A stretch of DNA of 64,000 bases from Ornithobacterium rhinotracheale (lineage in GTDB: Bacteria; Bacteroidota; Bacteroidia; Flavobacteriales; Weeksellaceae), in assembly GCF_022832975.1 (NCBI RefSeq), contig NZ_CP094846.1, positions 806,001 through 870,000 of the forward strand, written 5' to 3'. Every line of letters starts with the position of its first letter. Within the stretch, counting starts at the first letter, position 1. Below are positions 52,954 to 61,156 of the stretch, piece after piece. The position numbers were made by a program, and so were the translations under genes. Below the pieces are notes generated by a model. The model had not been told where the DNA came from. It did not search any database and saw only the letters and a program-made list of their open reading frames with translations.

Positions 52954-54027
52954 ATGGCTAGGAAAGCAACAAATAAATTATTACAAAAAGCTAAAAAAGC
53001 TAAAAGTGATGAGTTCTACACGCAATTGAAGGATATCGAAAGGGAATTACAGTATTATAAAAAACATTTTAAAAATAAAGTGGTTTATTGTAATTGTGAT
53101 GATCCTCGAACTAGTAATTTTTTCAATTATTTCGTTTCAAACTTTAAAAAATTAGGACTTAAAAAAGTTATAGCTTCTTGTTATGTCAAGCAACAAACGG
53201 CTTTATTTGATACAGAAGTGATTGGAAAGGGTTTTTTCTATGAGTATACGGGAAAAGGGAGCAAGATTCAAATCCCCCAAATGGAGGATGTAGTTAGCTT
53301 TAAAGGAGATGGAGACTTTAGAAGTGGAGAGTGTGTTGAGTTGCTAAAACAAGCGGATATTGTAGTAACAAATCCACCATTTTCACTTTTTAGAGAATAT
53401 GTTTCTCAGCTAAATGATTTTGATAAAAAATTTTTAATAATTGGAAACATTAATGCCATAACTTATAAGGAGATTTTTAAACTAATAAAAGAAGATAAAG
53501 TTTGGTTAGGCATTAATTTTGGGAGAGGTATTTCGGGATTTATTGTCCCGAAACATTACGAGTTATATGGAACAGAAACTAAGATTGATGAGTATGGTAA
53601 TAGAATTATATCTCCCAATAATTGCCTTTGGTTGACGAATTTAGATATAGATAAAAGACATGAAAATATAGAACTTACTAAATATTACCAAGGAAATGAA
53701 AATGAGTATCCAAGTTATGATAACTATGATGGAATTAATATTGATAAGACAAAGAATATACCTTTAGATTATACGGGGTTTATGGGGGTTCCTATTACAT
53801 TTTTGCATAAATATAATCCAGATCAATTTGAAATTATAAGATTTCGAAAAGGAGATGATGGAAAAGATTTATCGATCAATGGCAAATGTCCTTATTTTAG
53901 AATTATTATCAAAAATAGAAATGTACAGACTAAATTAATTCAAAGAAAAATGGAGTATTATAAAGAGATTAAACATTTAGAAAAAAATCGACCTATTGCA
54001 AATAAAATTTCAGTAAGTGCAAAATAA
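52954..54027 (+). CDS. Adenine-N6 DNA methyltransferase, M.EcoRI-type
   Basis: Methylates the second A of GAATTC and protects the host from the adjacent endonuclease. 357 residues against about 326 for M.EcoRI; the extra part is a lysine-rich C-terminal tail after KCPYFRIIIKN. The start MARKATNKLLQKAKKAKSDE, the block CNCDDPRTSNFFNYF near 46-60, catalytic NPPF at 140-143 and the stretch HYELYGTE, RIISPNNCLWLTNLD near 205-230 match the M.EcoRI family. The SAM-binding region follows the same order. It begins directly at the endonuclease stop, so the order is R then M. Confidence 0.95.
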   Translation: MARKATNKLLQKAKKAKSDEFYTQLKDIERELQYYKKHFKNKVVYCNCDDPRTSNFFNYFVSNFKKLGLKKVIASCYVKQQTALFDTEVIGKGFFYEYTGKGSKIQIPQMEDVVSFKGDGDFRSGECVELLKQADIVVTNPPFSLFREYVSQLNDFDKKFLIIGNINAITYKEIFKLIKEDKVWLGINFGRGISGFIVPKHYELYGTETKIDEYGNRIISPNNCLWLTNLDIDKRHENIELTKYYQGNENEYPSYDNYDGINIDKTKNIPLDYTGFMGVPITFLHKYNPDQFEIIRFRKGDDGKDLSINGKCPYFRIIIKNRNVQTKLIQRKMEYYKEIKHLEKNRPIANKISVSAK

Positions 54028-54150
54028 TTCCTATCTTGTGCAAAGCTCGCAAAAGCTTGTGCAAAGGATTTCCCAGATGGGGGAAAGGCAGCACAAGATA
54101 GGAAATTGAATACACAACATAATGTAAAGAATTTCCTTGATGGGAAATTC
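54028..54150. repeat. Structured inverted-repeat region downstream of the RM genes
   Basis: TTCCTATCTTGTGC (54028-54041) and GCACAAGATAGGAA (54091-54104) are a perfect 14-bp inverted repeat. Between them lie two direct copies of CTTGTGCAAAG and a smaller hairpin TTTCCC/GGGAAA. A further hairpin GAATTTCC/GGAAATTC follows at 54129-54150. It may be a transcription terminator, a processed RNA or the scar of the element that brought in the RM genes. Confidence 0.6.
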
Positions 54151-54217
54151 AATATCCTAGATGATTTTTTGAAAAGTTGACAATAAAAATAAAAATTAAT
54201 CGATAAAAAATAAAATT

Positions 54218-54529
54218 ATGGCGAGAAAATCGTATTCAGAGAGCATCACTTCGGCAAAAGTGATGATTGATGCCCTTAAAAATAACAAGGGAAGTTTGCC
54301 ACAAAAGTTAGACGACGATTTCATTACAAAAATGGAAAGCCTCCGCACCAAAGCAGAGACGCTAAACTCCGAGCAGGAGAAGCTTAAAGCAGATTTAAAA
54401 CAAAAAACCGAAGTACTAGACAAGGAACTCAAAGAATTAGAAAAACATTATGCAGAGGCTAAAAAGCGCATTAAGCTAGACTTTCCGCAAACAGCTTGGA
54501 AGGAGTTTGGTATTGAGGATAAAAGGTAG
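54218..54529 (+). CDS. Coiled-coil protein of unknown function
   Basis: Soluble protein of 103 residues: MARKSYSESITSAKVMIDAL at the start, then a long charged helix with heptads (TKAETLNSEQEKLKADLKQK to LEKHYAEAKKRIKLDF), ending PQTAWKEFGIEDKR. It is expected to dimerise through a coiled coil. No family recognised. It stands alone between the RM structure region and the convergent XrtF pair. Confidence 0.65.
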   Translation: MARKSYSESITSAKVMIDALKNNKGSLPQKLDDDFITKMESLRTKAETLNSEQEKLKADLKQKTEVLDKELKELEKHYAEAKKRIKLDFPQTAWKEFGIEDKR

Positions 54530-54614
54530 AAAAGAGGTTTTTTACAGCACATTTACAGAAAGGTTTTGTCAGCACGGCAGAACCTTTTTGTTTATAACTA
54601 AAAACCTTCGTTAT

Positions 54615-55055
54615 TTAACGATTCTTCTTCCCCAAATGGTTGGTATACAAAAACACGGGGATTAAAATCAAAAGCATCACAGGCTGAATAATCAATCGGC
54701 GGATGTAGAAGCCTGCCGTAAAGCCTAAACTTGAAAATTCCGTTTTTAAGCTATAATAATACAAACCAAAAAATACCAAGGCTCCCACCACATACACCAG
54801 TGCGCTGAACTGCACATAGGCTTTTTTGCTGAAAATTAAAGCAATGATGCCGAGCGAAATGAGTGTGTTTAGCCCATATCTAAAAAGCATGCTGAGCAGG
54901 TGTTTGTTCAAGTCCATTGGGGGGAATGCCACATGATGATAATCCGTTTTGAAATAAGCCAACAGTGGATCATAGAACAATTCGGTTTGGAAAAAGCGAA
55001 CTGCCATCAGCGCAAAAATCAATACAACGACAAGTGCCCAGCGTAGAAATTTCAT
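54615..55055 (-). CDS. Exosortase F system-associated protein
   Basis: Inner-membrane protein of 146 residues with about four helices (RWALVVVLIFALMAVRFFQT, then LISLGIIALIFSKKAYVQFS, LVYVVGALVFFGLYYYSLKT, PVMLLILIPVFLYTN). It matches the small protein found next to xrtF in Flavobacteriia. Its role in protein sorting is not known. The start overlaps the xrtF stop by one base. Confidence 0.88.
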   Translation of the reverse strand: MKFLRWALVVVLIFALMAVRFFQTELFYDPLLAYFKTDYHHVAFPPMDLNKHLLSMLFRYGLNTLISLGIIALIFSKKAYVQFSALVYVVGALVFFGLYYYSLKTEFSSLGFTAGFYIRRLIIQPVMLLILIPVFLYTNHLGKKNR

Positions 55056-55594
55056 CAGTTTTTATTTTTTAGCACAAAAAACACAATCCAGATAATCCAC
55101 AAAATAACCACCATACCATAAATAATGGCAGGGAACAGATAATCGTGTGCCAATTCGCCGTATTCGGCGTGGTAGGCAAAAATATAATTGAGGATTGCAA
55201 TGCGAGTGATATTGGTAAGGTGCAGTAAAATCACGCCCCCCACCGAATACAAGAAACTCGGTAAAAATCGTTTGGAAAACGCAATAATGAACGAAACAAA
55301 AATAATCATAATCGCTATGGCATTGCACCCTTCGTTGATGATACAGATGTAGCGGTCGTTCAGCAAGAAGCGGCGAAAAGTCTCTCCCGAAACTTGTTCA
55401 GAATCAGCATTGAATCCCAGCCACTGCATCACTTGCGCGGTGCTGTCTGCCACCCAAGCCGTGAACGGATCGGCAATTTGCTTTAATTCAGAAAAATGTT
55501 GCAAATACTGGCTATACAACAATGTAAGCACGATGTATGCGATAAAGAATTTGGCAATGAGCCACAATGCGGGTTTAAATTCCTTTAAATTCAT
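55055..55594 (-). CDS. xrtF: Exosortase family protein XrtF
   Basis: Membrane cysteine transpeptidase-like protein of 179 residues that should process proteins with a C-terminal sorting tripartite signal for surface attachment. Catalytic set: C90 in EGCNAIAIM, R131 in NITRIAIL and H150 in AHDYLFPA, in the usual order. A TTG start 12 bases upstream (55606) belongs to a promoter -7 box and was rejected. No target protein with a PEP-CTERM-like tail was recognised in the window. Confidence 0.9.
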   Translation of the reverse strand: MNLKEFKPALWLIAKFFIAYIVLTLLYSQYLQHFSELKQIADPFTAWVADSTAQVMQWLGFNADSEQVSGETFRRFLLNDRYICIINEGCNAIAIMIIFVSFIIAFSKRFLPSFLYSVGGVILLHLTNITRIAILNYIFAYHAEYGELAHDYLFPAIIYGMVVILWIIWIVFFVLKNKN

Positions 55595-55603
55595 AATTAA
55601 ATG

Positions 55604-55611
55604 CAAATGTA
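55604..55611 (-). promoter_or_regulatory. -7 promoter box of xrtF
   Basis: TACATTTG on the minus strand, 9 bases before the ATG at 55594. Confidence 0.55.
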
Positions 55612-55648
55612 GAAGATTATTTTTTATTTTTGCTTTAAATTCAGAATT

Positions 55649-56095
55649 ATGAGCGATTTAAAAAAGAGAATTGATACGATTTTTGAGGCAAATCAAGAAT
55701 TAGACAGCACTTTGCAAAAGGTTTGTAAATTGTTGTATGATGAGGTAAAGCACTTTAACTGGGTAGGCTTTTACTTTAAAAATGGCGACAAACAAGAGCT
55801 AAAGTTGGGACCATACAAGGGCGCACCCACCGAACACACCATCATCCCATACGGCAAAGGAATTTGTGGACAAGTGGCGGTGAGCAACGAGACTTTTATT
55901 TCACAAGATGTGTATGCCGAGGAAAATTATCTGGCGTGTAGCATTGAGACCAAAGCGGAAATCGTGGTGCCAATTTTTAAAAACGGCGAAAATGTGGGAC
56001 AAATCGATATTGATTCGCATTATGCCAATTCCATCAGCAAGGAAGACGAGGCGCTGCTCGATTACATTTGCGAGCGTGTAGGAAAAATGCTTTAA
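55649..56095 (+). CDS. GAF domain protein, free methionine-R-sulfoxide reductase-like
   Basis: Single GAF domain of 148 residues like fRMsr (YebR/MsrC), which reduces free methionine-R-sulfoxide. Hallmarks: NWVGFYFKNGDKQELKLGPY near 33-52, YGKGICGQVAVSNETFISQD near 72-91, the second Cys in YLACSIETKAEIVVPIF and QIDIDSH. Two of the usual redox Cys (GICG and LACS) are present, so the reductase role is probable. It is divergent from xrtF and ends before a strong hairpin. Confidence 0.85.
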   Translation: MSDLKKRIDTIFEANQELDSTLQKVCKLLYDEVKHFNWVGFYFKNGDKQELKLGPYKGAPTEHTIIPYGKGICGQVAVSNETFISQDVYAEENYLACSIETKAEIVVPIFKNGENVGQIDIDSHYANSISKEDEALLDYICERVGKML

Positions 56096-56133
56096 AATCG
56101 GATTTTTTTGGAATTTAATATATTTAAAAATAG

Positions 56134-56170
56134 CACGGGTCGATTGCAAAAGCAATCGACCCGTGTGTTT
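56134..56170. terminator. Strong GC-rich terminator hairpin
   Basis: CACGGGTCGATTGC and GCAATCGACCCGTG, 14 bp perfect with an AAAA loop, then TGTTTT. Lies between convergent genes and is much richer in GC than its surroundings. Confidence 0.85.
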
Positions 56171-56192
56171 TATCTAAGTTTTCTTTCTTTGA

Positions 56193-57812
56193 TTAAGGCA
56201 AAACCTCTTTCATGATGTAGCCTTGAGAGCCGTTTGGCATAGGGATATTTAATTTTTGAGAAAGCGTAGGTGCCACATCGGTAATGTTGTAGCGAGTGAA
56301 ACTTTCGCCTGGTTTCACTTTCCAGCCATACCAAATGTTGGGTACATGCGTGTCGTATAGGTAAGTAGTCCCGTGAGTGGTTCCTTTAGCGCCGTATTCC
56401 ATGTATTGCGGATCTAGCAACACAACGATATCTCCGTTTTGTTTAGGGTCGTAGCCACGCTCGATTAAGCTTAAATTGTAATCGGTTGGGTTTCCTCTTA
56501 GGATATCATCTCTTGAATAGGTGCGAGCGATATAAGGTTTCTCATTGGCCCAGTCGCATATTTCACGAACGATTTTGTCATAATCCAATTTTTTGTTTTT
56601 GATGTATTCATCATTCAAGAAAATATTTTGGTTAGAATAATTGGTAATTAATTCTTTGCCATAAATCGGTGCAAAATGTCCTTGTAATTCTTTAAAAAAT
56701 GCTTTATAATCCAGATTTTTCACATGGTATTTATGGTCGAGCAAGAAGTTTGGATTTTCTGCCGCAGCGTGGTCGGCACTCAAGAAAAGTAGATAATTTC
56801 CTTTTCCTACCTTTTGGTCAAGGAAGTTAAGCAAATCAGCAATGTTTAAATCCAATCTTAAGTAAGTATCTTGAATCTCCATAGAACGAGGCGCAAAATT
56901 GTGACCTACATAATCGGTAGAAGAGAAGCTAATCGCTAAGAAATCAGTGAATTCGCCTTTTCCTAAGTTTTCATGTTCTATGGCTTCTTTGGCTAAATGA
57001 GCCACCATATCGTTTCCGTAAGGTGTAGATTTCAAAACGCCCATATTTCCTGTTTTTTTCACCACTTTTTTCAAATCGTATGGAAACACAGGCTTGTCGA
57101 GCCCTGCAAAGCCCCCTTCGTATGGCGTATCGTCTGGTGTGCTTTCGTCGTAATCTTTAGGATTTTTAAGCAAGCTCCATCCTTGTTTTACAAATTTCTC
57201 AGGCTCTTTTTTAGCATTATAATTTTTCACCCATTGGGGTAAATCTTTCATGTAAAATGTACTTGAGATGAATTTACAATTTTTATCCATCCAGTAAGCG
57301 GCATCGGCAAAGTGACCAGCAGGCAAAATTGCACCACGATCTTTTACCGAAATCCCGATGACTTTTCCACGGAAATTATTGTTAAGTTTCAAAGCGTCGG
57401 TCACGGTAGTGGCTTTTAGGCGGTGCGGAGACATTTGTCCTTGCTTGTCGTCTGGAGCTATGCCCACACCCTGCATATGGCTATCAGAAGTACAATATAC
57501 AAAATCTTTTTCGCCACGGTGGTACCAAGAGTTTCCTACGATGCCGTGAATGGCAGGCGTAGTCCCAGTATAGAGACTTGAGTGTCCTGGCGCCGTGTAA
57601 GTAGGCATATAATTATAGTGTGTATTTTTGAAATTAAAGCCCTCTCTCATCAGTCGTTTAAAACCATCGTTAGAGAAATCGCTGTTGTAGCGGTACAGAT
57701 AATCGGGGCGCATTTGGTCTACCACGATGCCCACCACGAGTTTGGGTTGTTCTACTTGCCCAAAGCTTAGGCAAAGTGCACTAAGCGCGAGCGTACTGAA
57801 AATTTTCTTCAT
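56193..57812 (-). CDS. Alkaline phosphatase PafA-like, exported
   Basis: Zinc-dependent phosphate monoesterase of the alkaline phosphatase superfamily, periplasmic. The 539 residues begin with signal peptide MKKIFSTLALSALCLSFGQ. Metal and nucleophile sites: VVDQMRPDYLYRY near 31, MPTYTAPGHSSLYTGTTPA near 68 with the threonine nucleophile of PafA, and FLSADHAAAENPNFLLDH near 345. The Arg and Lys of PafA substrate binding could not be placed with certainty. It is a single gene whose upstream region is shared with the nrd operon. Confidence 0.88.
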   Translation of the reverse strand: MKKIFSTLALSALCLSFGQVEQPKLVVGIVVDQMRPDYLYRYNSDFSNDGFKRLMREGFNFKNTHYNYMPTYTAPGHSSLYTGTTPAIHGIVGNSWYHRGEKDFVYCTSDSHMQGVGIAPDDKQGQMSPHRLKATTVTDALKLNNNFRGKVIGISVKDRGAILPAGHFADAAYWMDKNCKFISSTFYMKDLPQWVKNYNAKKEPEKFVKQGWSLLKNPKDYDESTPDDTPYEGGFAGLDKPVFPYDLKKVVKKTGNMGVLKSTPYGNDMVAHLAKEAIEHENLGKGEFTDFLAISFSSTDYVGHNFAPRSMEIQDTYLRLDLNIADLLNFLDQKVGKGNYLLFLSADHAAAENPNFLLDHKYHVKNLDYKAFFKELQGHFAPIYGKELITNYSNQNIFLNDEYIKNKKLDYDKIVREICDWANEKPYIARTYSRDDILRGNPTDYNLSLIERGYDPKQNGDIVVLLDPQYMEYGAKGTTHGTTYLYDTHVPNIWYGWKVKPGESFTRYNITDVAPTLSQKLNIPMPNGSQGYIMKEVLP

Positions 57813-57867
57813 ATTTTCTGTATTAATTAAAATGCTAAACTACTAAATTAAAAATAAGTAAAGAAGG

Positions 57868-57879
57868 TTTTGGTGTGAA
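57868..57879 (+). repeat. Left half of a 12-bp inverted repeat upstream of nrdB
   Basis: TTTTGGTGTGAA, inverted copy at 58106-58117. Confidence 0.8.
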
Positions 57880-58105
57880 AAAATATTTAAATTTTGAATT
57901 TTAAAATTCGTTCAAAAGCCTATATAAATAATTTTTTTAAATCTAGTGTTAAATCTCAAAAAAAGGTTTTCAACACCTATATTTGATAATTCATCTAAGC
58001 CATATCCACAAAAGATTTGCGCCCTTTTGGGGGATATTATAGCTGATTTTTGAGTTGTCTTTTTTGCTACTTTTATATAACTTAGTCCACCGAATTGATT
58101 AAAAA

Positions 58106-58117
58106 TTCACACCAAAA
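58106..58117 (+). repeat. Right half of a 12-bp inverted repeat upstream of nrdB
   Basis: TTCACACCAAAA, the exact inverse of 57868-57879, 37 bases before the nrdB ATG. Confidence 0.8.
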
Positions 58118-58153
58118 TTCATATAATAAATTATAAAACAAAAAATTAGCATT

Positions 58154-59128
58154 ATGGGCATTTTTGATAAAAGAATTAATTACAAACCGTTTGAATATCC
58201 CGAAATTCTACAATTTACCGAGGCAATTAACAAATCTTTTTGGGTACATTCAGAAGTGGATTTCACTGCAGATATCCAAGATTTTCATTCTCAGATTTCA
58301 GACGCAGATCGCAACGCTGTTAAAAACAGTTTGCTAGCCATTGCGCAAATCGAGGTTGCTGTAAAAACTTTCTGGGGGAATCTTTACAAACATATGCCAA
58401 AACCAGAAATGAATGGGCTAGGGGCTACTTTTGCAGAATGCGAATTTAGACACTCAGAGGCGTATTCAAGATTGCTTGAGGTTTTGGGCTACAACGACGA
58501 GTTTGAAAAAGTAATCGAGGTGCCTGTCATCAAAAAAAGAATCGAATACCTAAACGAGGCGTTGAAAGATGCCAATTCAGAAGACCACAAAGCGTATGTG
58601 ATGTCGCTTTTGATGTTTAGTATTTTGATTGAAAATGTTTCGTTATTTAGTCAATTTGCTATCATTCTTTCGTTTACAAGATTTAGAGGTTACATGAAAA
58701 ATGTATCAAACATCATCGCATGGACTTCTGTAGACGAGCAAATTCACGCCAATGCAGGAATTTATTTAATTAATAAAATTAAAGAAGAACAACCTGAATT
58801 GTTGCAAGAAGACGAAGAAGCGCAGATTTATGATTTAATCAAGGAATCTATCAACATCGAGGCGCAAATCCTAGATTGGATTTTTGAACAAGGCGAAATC
58901 CCAAATATTACCAAAGAAAATCTACTTAACTTTATGAAATTCAGAGTAGACGATAGTTTGGTGAAAATCGGAATGAAACCATTGTTTAATGTTACCAGCG
59001 AGGAATACAAAGCCATGGAATGGTTTGAGCAAGAGGTGTTTGCCAATTCGCTCGATGATTTCTTTGCCAAACGCCCAGTGGATTACACCAAGCACGATAA
59101 AAGTTTTTCAGCCAATAGTTTGTTCTAA
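58154..59128 (+). CDS. nrdB: Class I ribonucleotide reductase, small subunit
   Basis: Provides the radical for reduction of ribonucleoside diphosphates. The 324 residues hold the metal ligands of the R2 fold: E in EFRH (E115/H118 equivalents), Tyr seven residues after that Glu (HSEAY, the radical Tyr122 position), ENVSLFSQF (E204) and DEQIHANAG (E238/H241). Residue E in IAQIEVAVK stands where E. coli has D84. Tyrosine is present, so a normal tyrosyl-radical enzyme is expected. First gene of nrdB-orf-nrdA. Confidence 0.95.
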   Translation: MGIFDKRINYKPFEYPEILQFTEAINKSFWVHSEVDFTADIQDFHSQISDADRNAVKNSLLAIAQIEVAVKTFWGNLYKHMPKPEMNGLGATFAECEFRHSEAYSRLLEVLGYNDEFEKVIEVPVIKKRIEYLNEALKDANSEDHKAYVMSLLMFSILIENVSLFSQFAIILSFTRFRGYMKNVSNIIAWTSVDEQIHANAGIYLINKIKEEQPELLQEDEEAQIYDLIKESINIEAQILDWIFEQGEIPNITKENLLNFMKFRVDDSLVKIGMKPLFNVTSEEYKAMEWFEQEVFANSLDDFFAKRPVDYTKHDKSFSANSLF

Positions 59129-59141
59129 AAAAAACTAAATC

Positions 59142-59387
59142 ATGACCGAATCGATAAAACAAGAAATGATTTACAATTTCAGTAAAGATTTCAAACTTGG
59201 CGAATATATTTATATGGGCATGGGGCTTGTCGGCGAGCACCGCGTGTGTATTTCCGTAGCCTACAAAATTGATTACTGCATCAAAAAAGCTAATCAATTT
59301 GTAGAAACAGATCCTAATGTGAAGTTTACTCACATCAACAAAGTAAAAGTGGGCGAGACCAGTGCTACCCAAAAATTTGAATTATAA
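59142..59387 (+). CDS. Small protein of unknown function inside the nrd operon
   Basis: Protein of 81 residues: MTESIKQEMIYNFSKDFKLG, then EYIYMGMGLVGEHRVCISVA, and a lysine-rich end KVKVGETSATQKFEL. It fits tightly between nrdB (13 bases) and nrdA (28 bases), same strand, with normal codon use, so it is probably real. No family recognised. A role as assembly or regulatory factor for the reductase is only a guess from position. Confidence 0.7.
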   Translation: MTESIKQEMIYNFSKDFKLGEYIYMGMGLVGEHRVCISVAYKIDYCIKKANQFVETDPNVKFTHINKVKVGETSATQKFEL

Positions 59388-59415
59388 CTAAAACTAAAAC
59401 ATACCAACACAAAAA

Positions 59416-61071
59416 ATGTCTGAAGAAAAAAATATATGGTGGCTCAATGAGGAGTCTGAACAAATGCTCAATCGTGGTTATTTGCTAAAAGGCGAAACTG
59501 TAGAAGGCGCCATTGAGCGTATCACTACCGCAGCTGCCAAGAGATTATACAAACCAGAACTTCAACCAAGATTCGAGGAGATTATCCGCAAGGGCTGGAT
59601 GAGCCTTTCATCTCCCGTTTGGGCCAATATGGGAACCCAGCGAGGCTTGCCAATTTCATGTTTCAATGTGCATGTACCCGATAGTATTGAGGGGATTACG
59701 CATAAATTGGCAGAGGTAATTATGCAAACTAAAATTGGTGGAGGTACTTCAGGCTATTTTGGAGAATTAAGACACCGAGGAACTGCCGTGACCGATAATG
59801 GTAAATCTTCTGGTTCTGTGAGTTTTATGAAGCTTTTTGATACCGCAATGGATGTGGTTTCTCAAGGTGGAGTGCGTCGTGGGGCGTTTGCAGCTTATTT
59901 AGACATCGATCATCCAGATGTCGAAGAATTTTTACATATAAAAGATATAGGAAACCCGATTCAAAACCTTTTTTATGGCGTTTGTGTGCCAGATTATTGG
60001 ATGAACGACATGATTGAAGGCGATATGGAAAAACGCAGAATTTGGGCTAAAGTGCTTGAATCTCGCCAGAAAAAAGGATTACCCTATATTTTGTTCTCAG
60101 ACAATGTCAATCGTCAGAAGCCACAAGTTTATAAGGACAATAATATGATGATTAATTCCAGTAACTTGTGTTCAGAAATTATGTTGCCATCGTCTGTAGA
60201 TGAGTCGTTTATCTGCTGTTTGTCTTCGATGAACTTAGAACTTTTCGACGAGTGGAAAGACACCGATGCAGTGCAATTGGCTATTTTCTTCTTAGATGCA
60301 GTACTTTCAGAATTCATTGCCAAAACCGAAGGAAATTATTATTTATCATCAGCCAGAAAATTTGCGATGCGTCACCGAGCATTAGGTTTAGGGGCTTTAG
60401 GATACCATTCCTATTTACAAAAAAATATGATTCCGTTTGAAAGCATGGAAGCAAAACAATTCAATGCCAGAGCCTTTAAATTTATTAGAGATGAAGCTTT
60501 AAAAGCTAGCCAAGAATTAGCCAATATTTATGGAGAGCCTGAAATTTTGAAAGAATATGGTCGTAGAAATACCACTTTGATGGCAATTGCACCTACTACT
60601 TCAAGTTCTGCGATTTTAGGACAAACTTCGCCAGGAATTGAGCCGTATGCAAGTAACTACTACAAAGCAGGTTTGGCTAAAGGAAACTTTATGCGCCAAA
60701 ACAAATATTTGAAAAAATTATTGGCAGAAAAAGGTATGGATACCGAAGATATCTGGAGAAATATTATGCTAAATCATGGTTCTATCCAGCAATTGGAAGG
60801 ATTGACTCAGCGAGAAAAAGATGTGTTTAAAACATTCAAAGAAATTTCTCCGATGGAAATCATCACACAAGCCGCTCAGCGTCAGCAATTCATAGACCAA
60901 GCACAAAGCTTGAACTTGAATATTCCATCGTCTTTACCTGTAAAAGATGTTAATGCGTTGATGATTGAAGCTTGGCGTTTAGGTGTGAAAACTTTGTATT
61001 ACCAAAGAAGCCAATCTGTATCTAAAGAATTGACAGTGAACTTCGTAAAATGTGCAAGCTGCGAAGGCTAA
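59416..61071 (+). CDS. nrdA: Class I ribonucleotide reductase, large subunit
   Basis: Catalytic subunit reducing NDPs. At 551 residues it is a short form: no N-terminal ATP-cone is present, so the allosteric activity site is missing. Catalytic Cys are in ISCFNVHVP (C225 equivalent) and ICCLSSMNLE (C462), with NLCSEIMLP giving the radical Cys439 and Glu441 equivalents. The tyrosine pair YY lies in TLYYQRSQS near the C-terminus and the redox Cys pair in CASCEG at the very end. Followed by a terminator. Confidence 0.95.
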   Translation: MSEEKNIWWLNEESEQMLNRGYLLKGETVEGAIERITTAAAKRLYKPELQPRFEEIIRKGWMSLSSPVWANMGTQRGLPISCFNVHVPDSIEGITHKLAEVIMQTKIGGGTSGYFGELRHRGTAVTDNGKSSGSVSFMKLFDTAMDVVSQGGVRRGAFAAYLDIDHPDVEEFLHIKDIGNPIQNLFYGVCVPDYWMNDMIEGDMEKRRIWAKVLESRQKKGLPYILFSDNVNRQKPQVYKDNNMMINSSNLCSEIMLPSSVDESFICCLSSMNLELFDEWKDTDAVQLAIFFLDAVLSEFIAKTEGNYYLSSARKFAMRHRALGLGALGYHSYLQKNMIPFESMEAKQFNARAFKFIRDEALKASQELANIYGEPEILKEYGRRNTTLMAIAPTTSSSAILGQTSPGIEPYASNYYKAGLAKGNFMRQNKYLKKLLAEKGMDTEDIWRNIMLNHGSIQQLEGLTQREKDVFKTFKEISPMEIITQAAQRQQFIDQAQSLNLNIPSSLPVKDVNALMIEAWRLGVKTLYYQRSQSVSKELTVNFVKCASCEG

Positions 61072-61093
61072 TCTTTAGCAATTATTAAAATAA

Positions 61094-61130
61094 AAAACGA
61101 CCTTCGGATATGAGCCCGAAGGTCGTTTTA
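61094..61130. terminator. Terminator of the nrd operon
   Basis: AAAACGACCTTCGG and CCGAAGGTCGTTTT, 14 bp perfect, 8-base loop. Also suits the convergent DUF4136 gene. Confidence 0.88.
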
Positions 61131-61156
61131 TTTTATTTCAAAAAACACCTAAAATC

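Larger units (their letters stand above)
57813..58153. promoter_or_regulatory. Divergent control region pafA-like / nrdB
   Basis: 341 bases without a gene. It contains a widely spaced perfect 12-bp inverted repeat and a DnaA-box-like sequence ATATCCACA (58012-58020, one mismatch from TTATCCACA). No perfect TAnnTTTG box was found for nrdB; TACTTTTA near 58069 is a near match. Confidence 0.5.

Noticed and set aside
57990-58030. NrdR-type box before nrdB
   Set aside because: No pair of palindromic boxes with the expected spacing was found; only a DnaA-like ATATCCACA is present.
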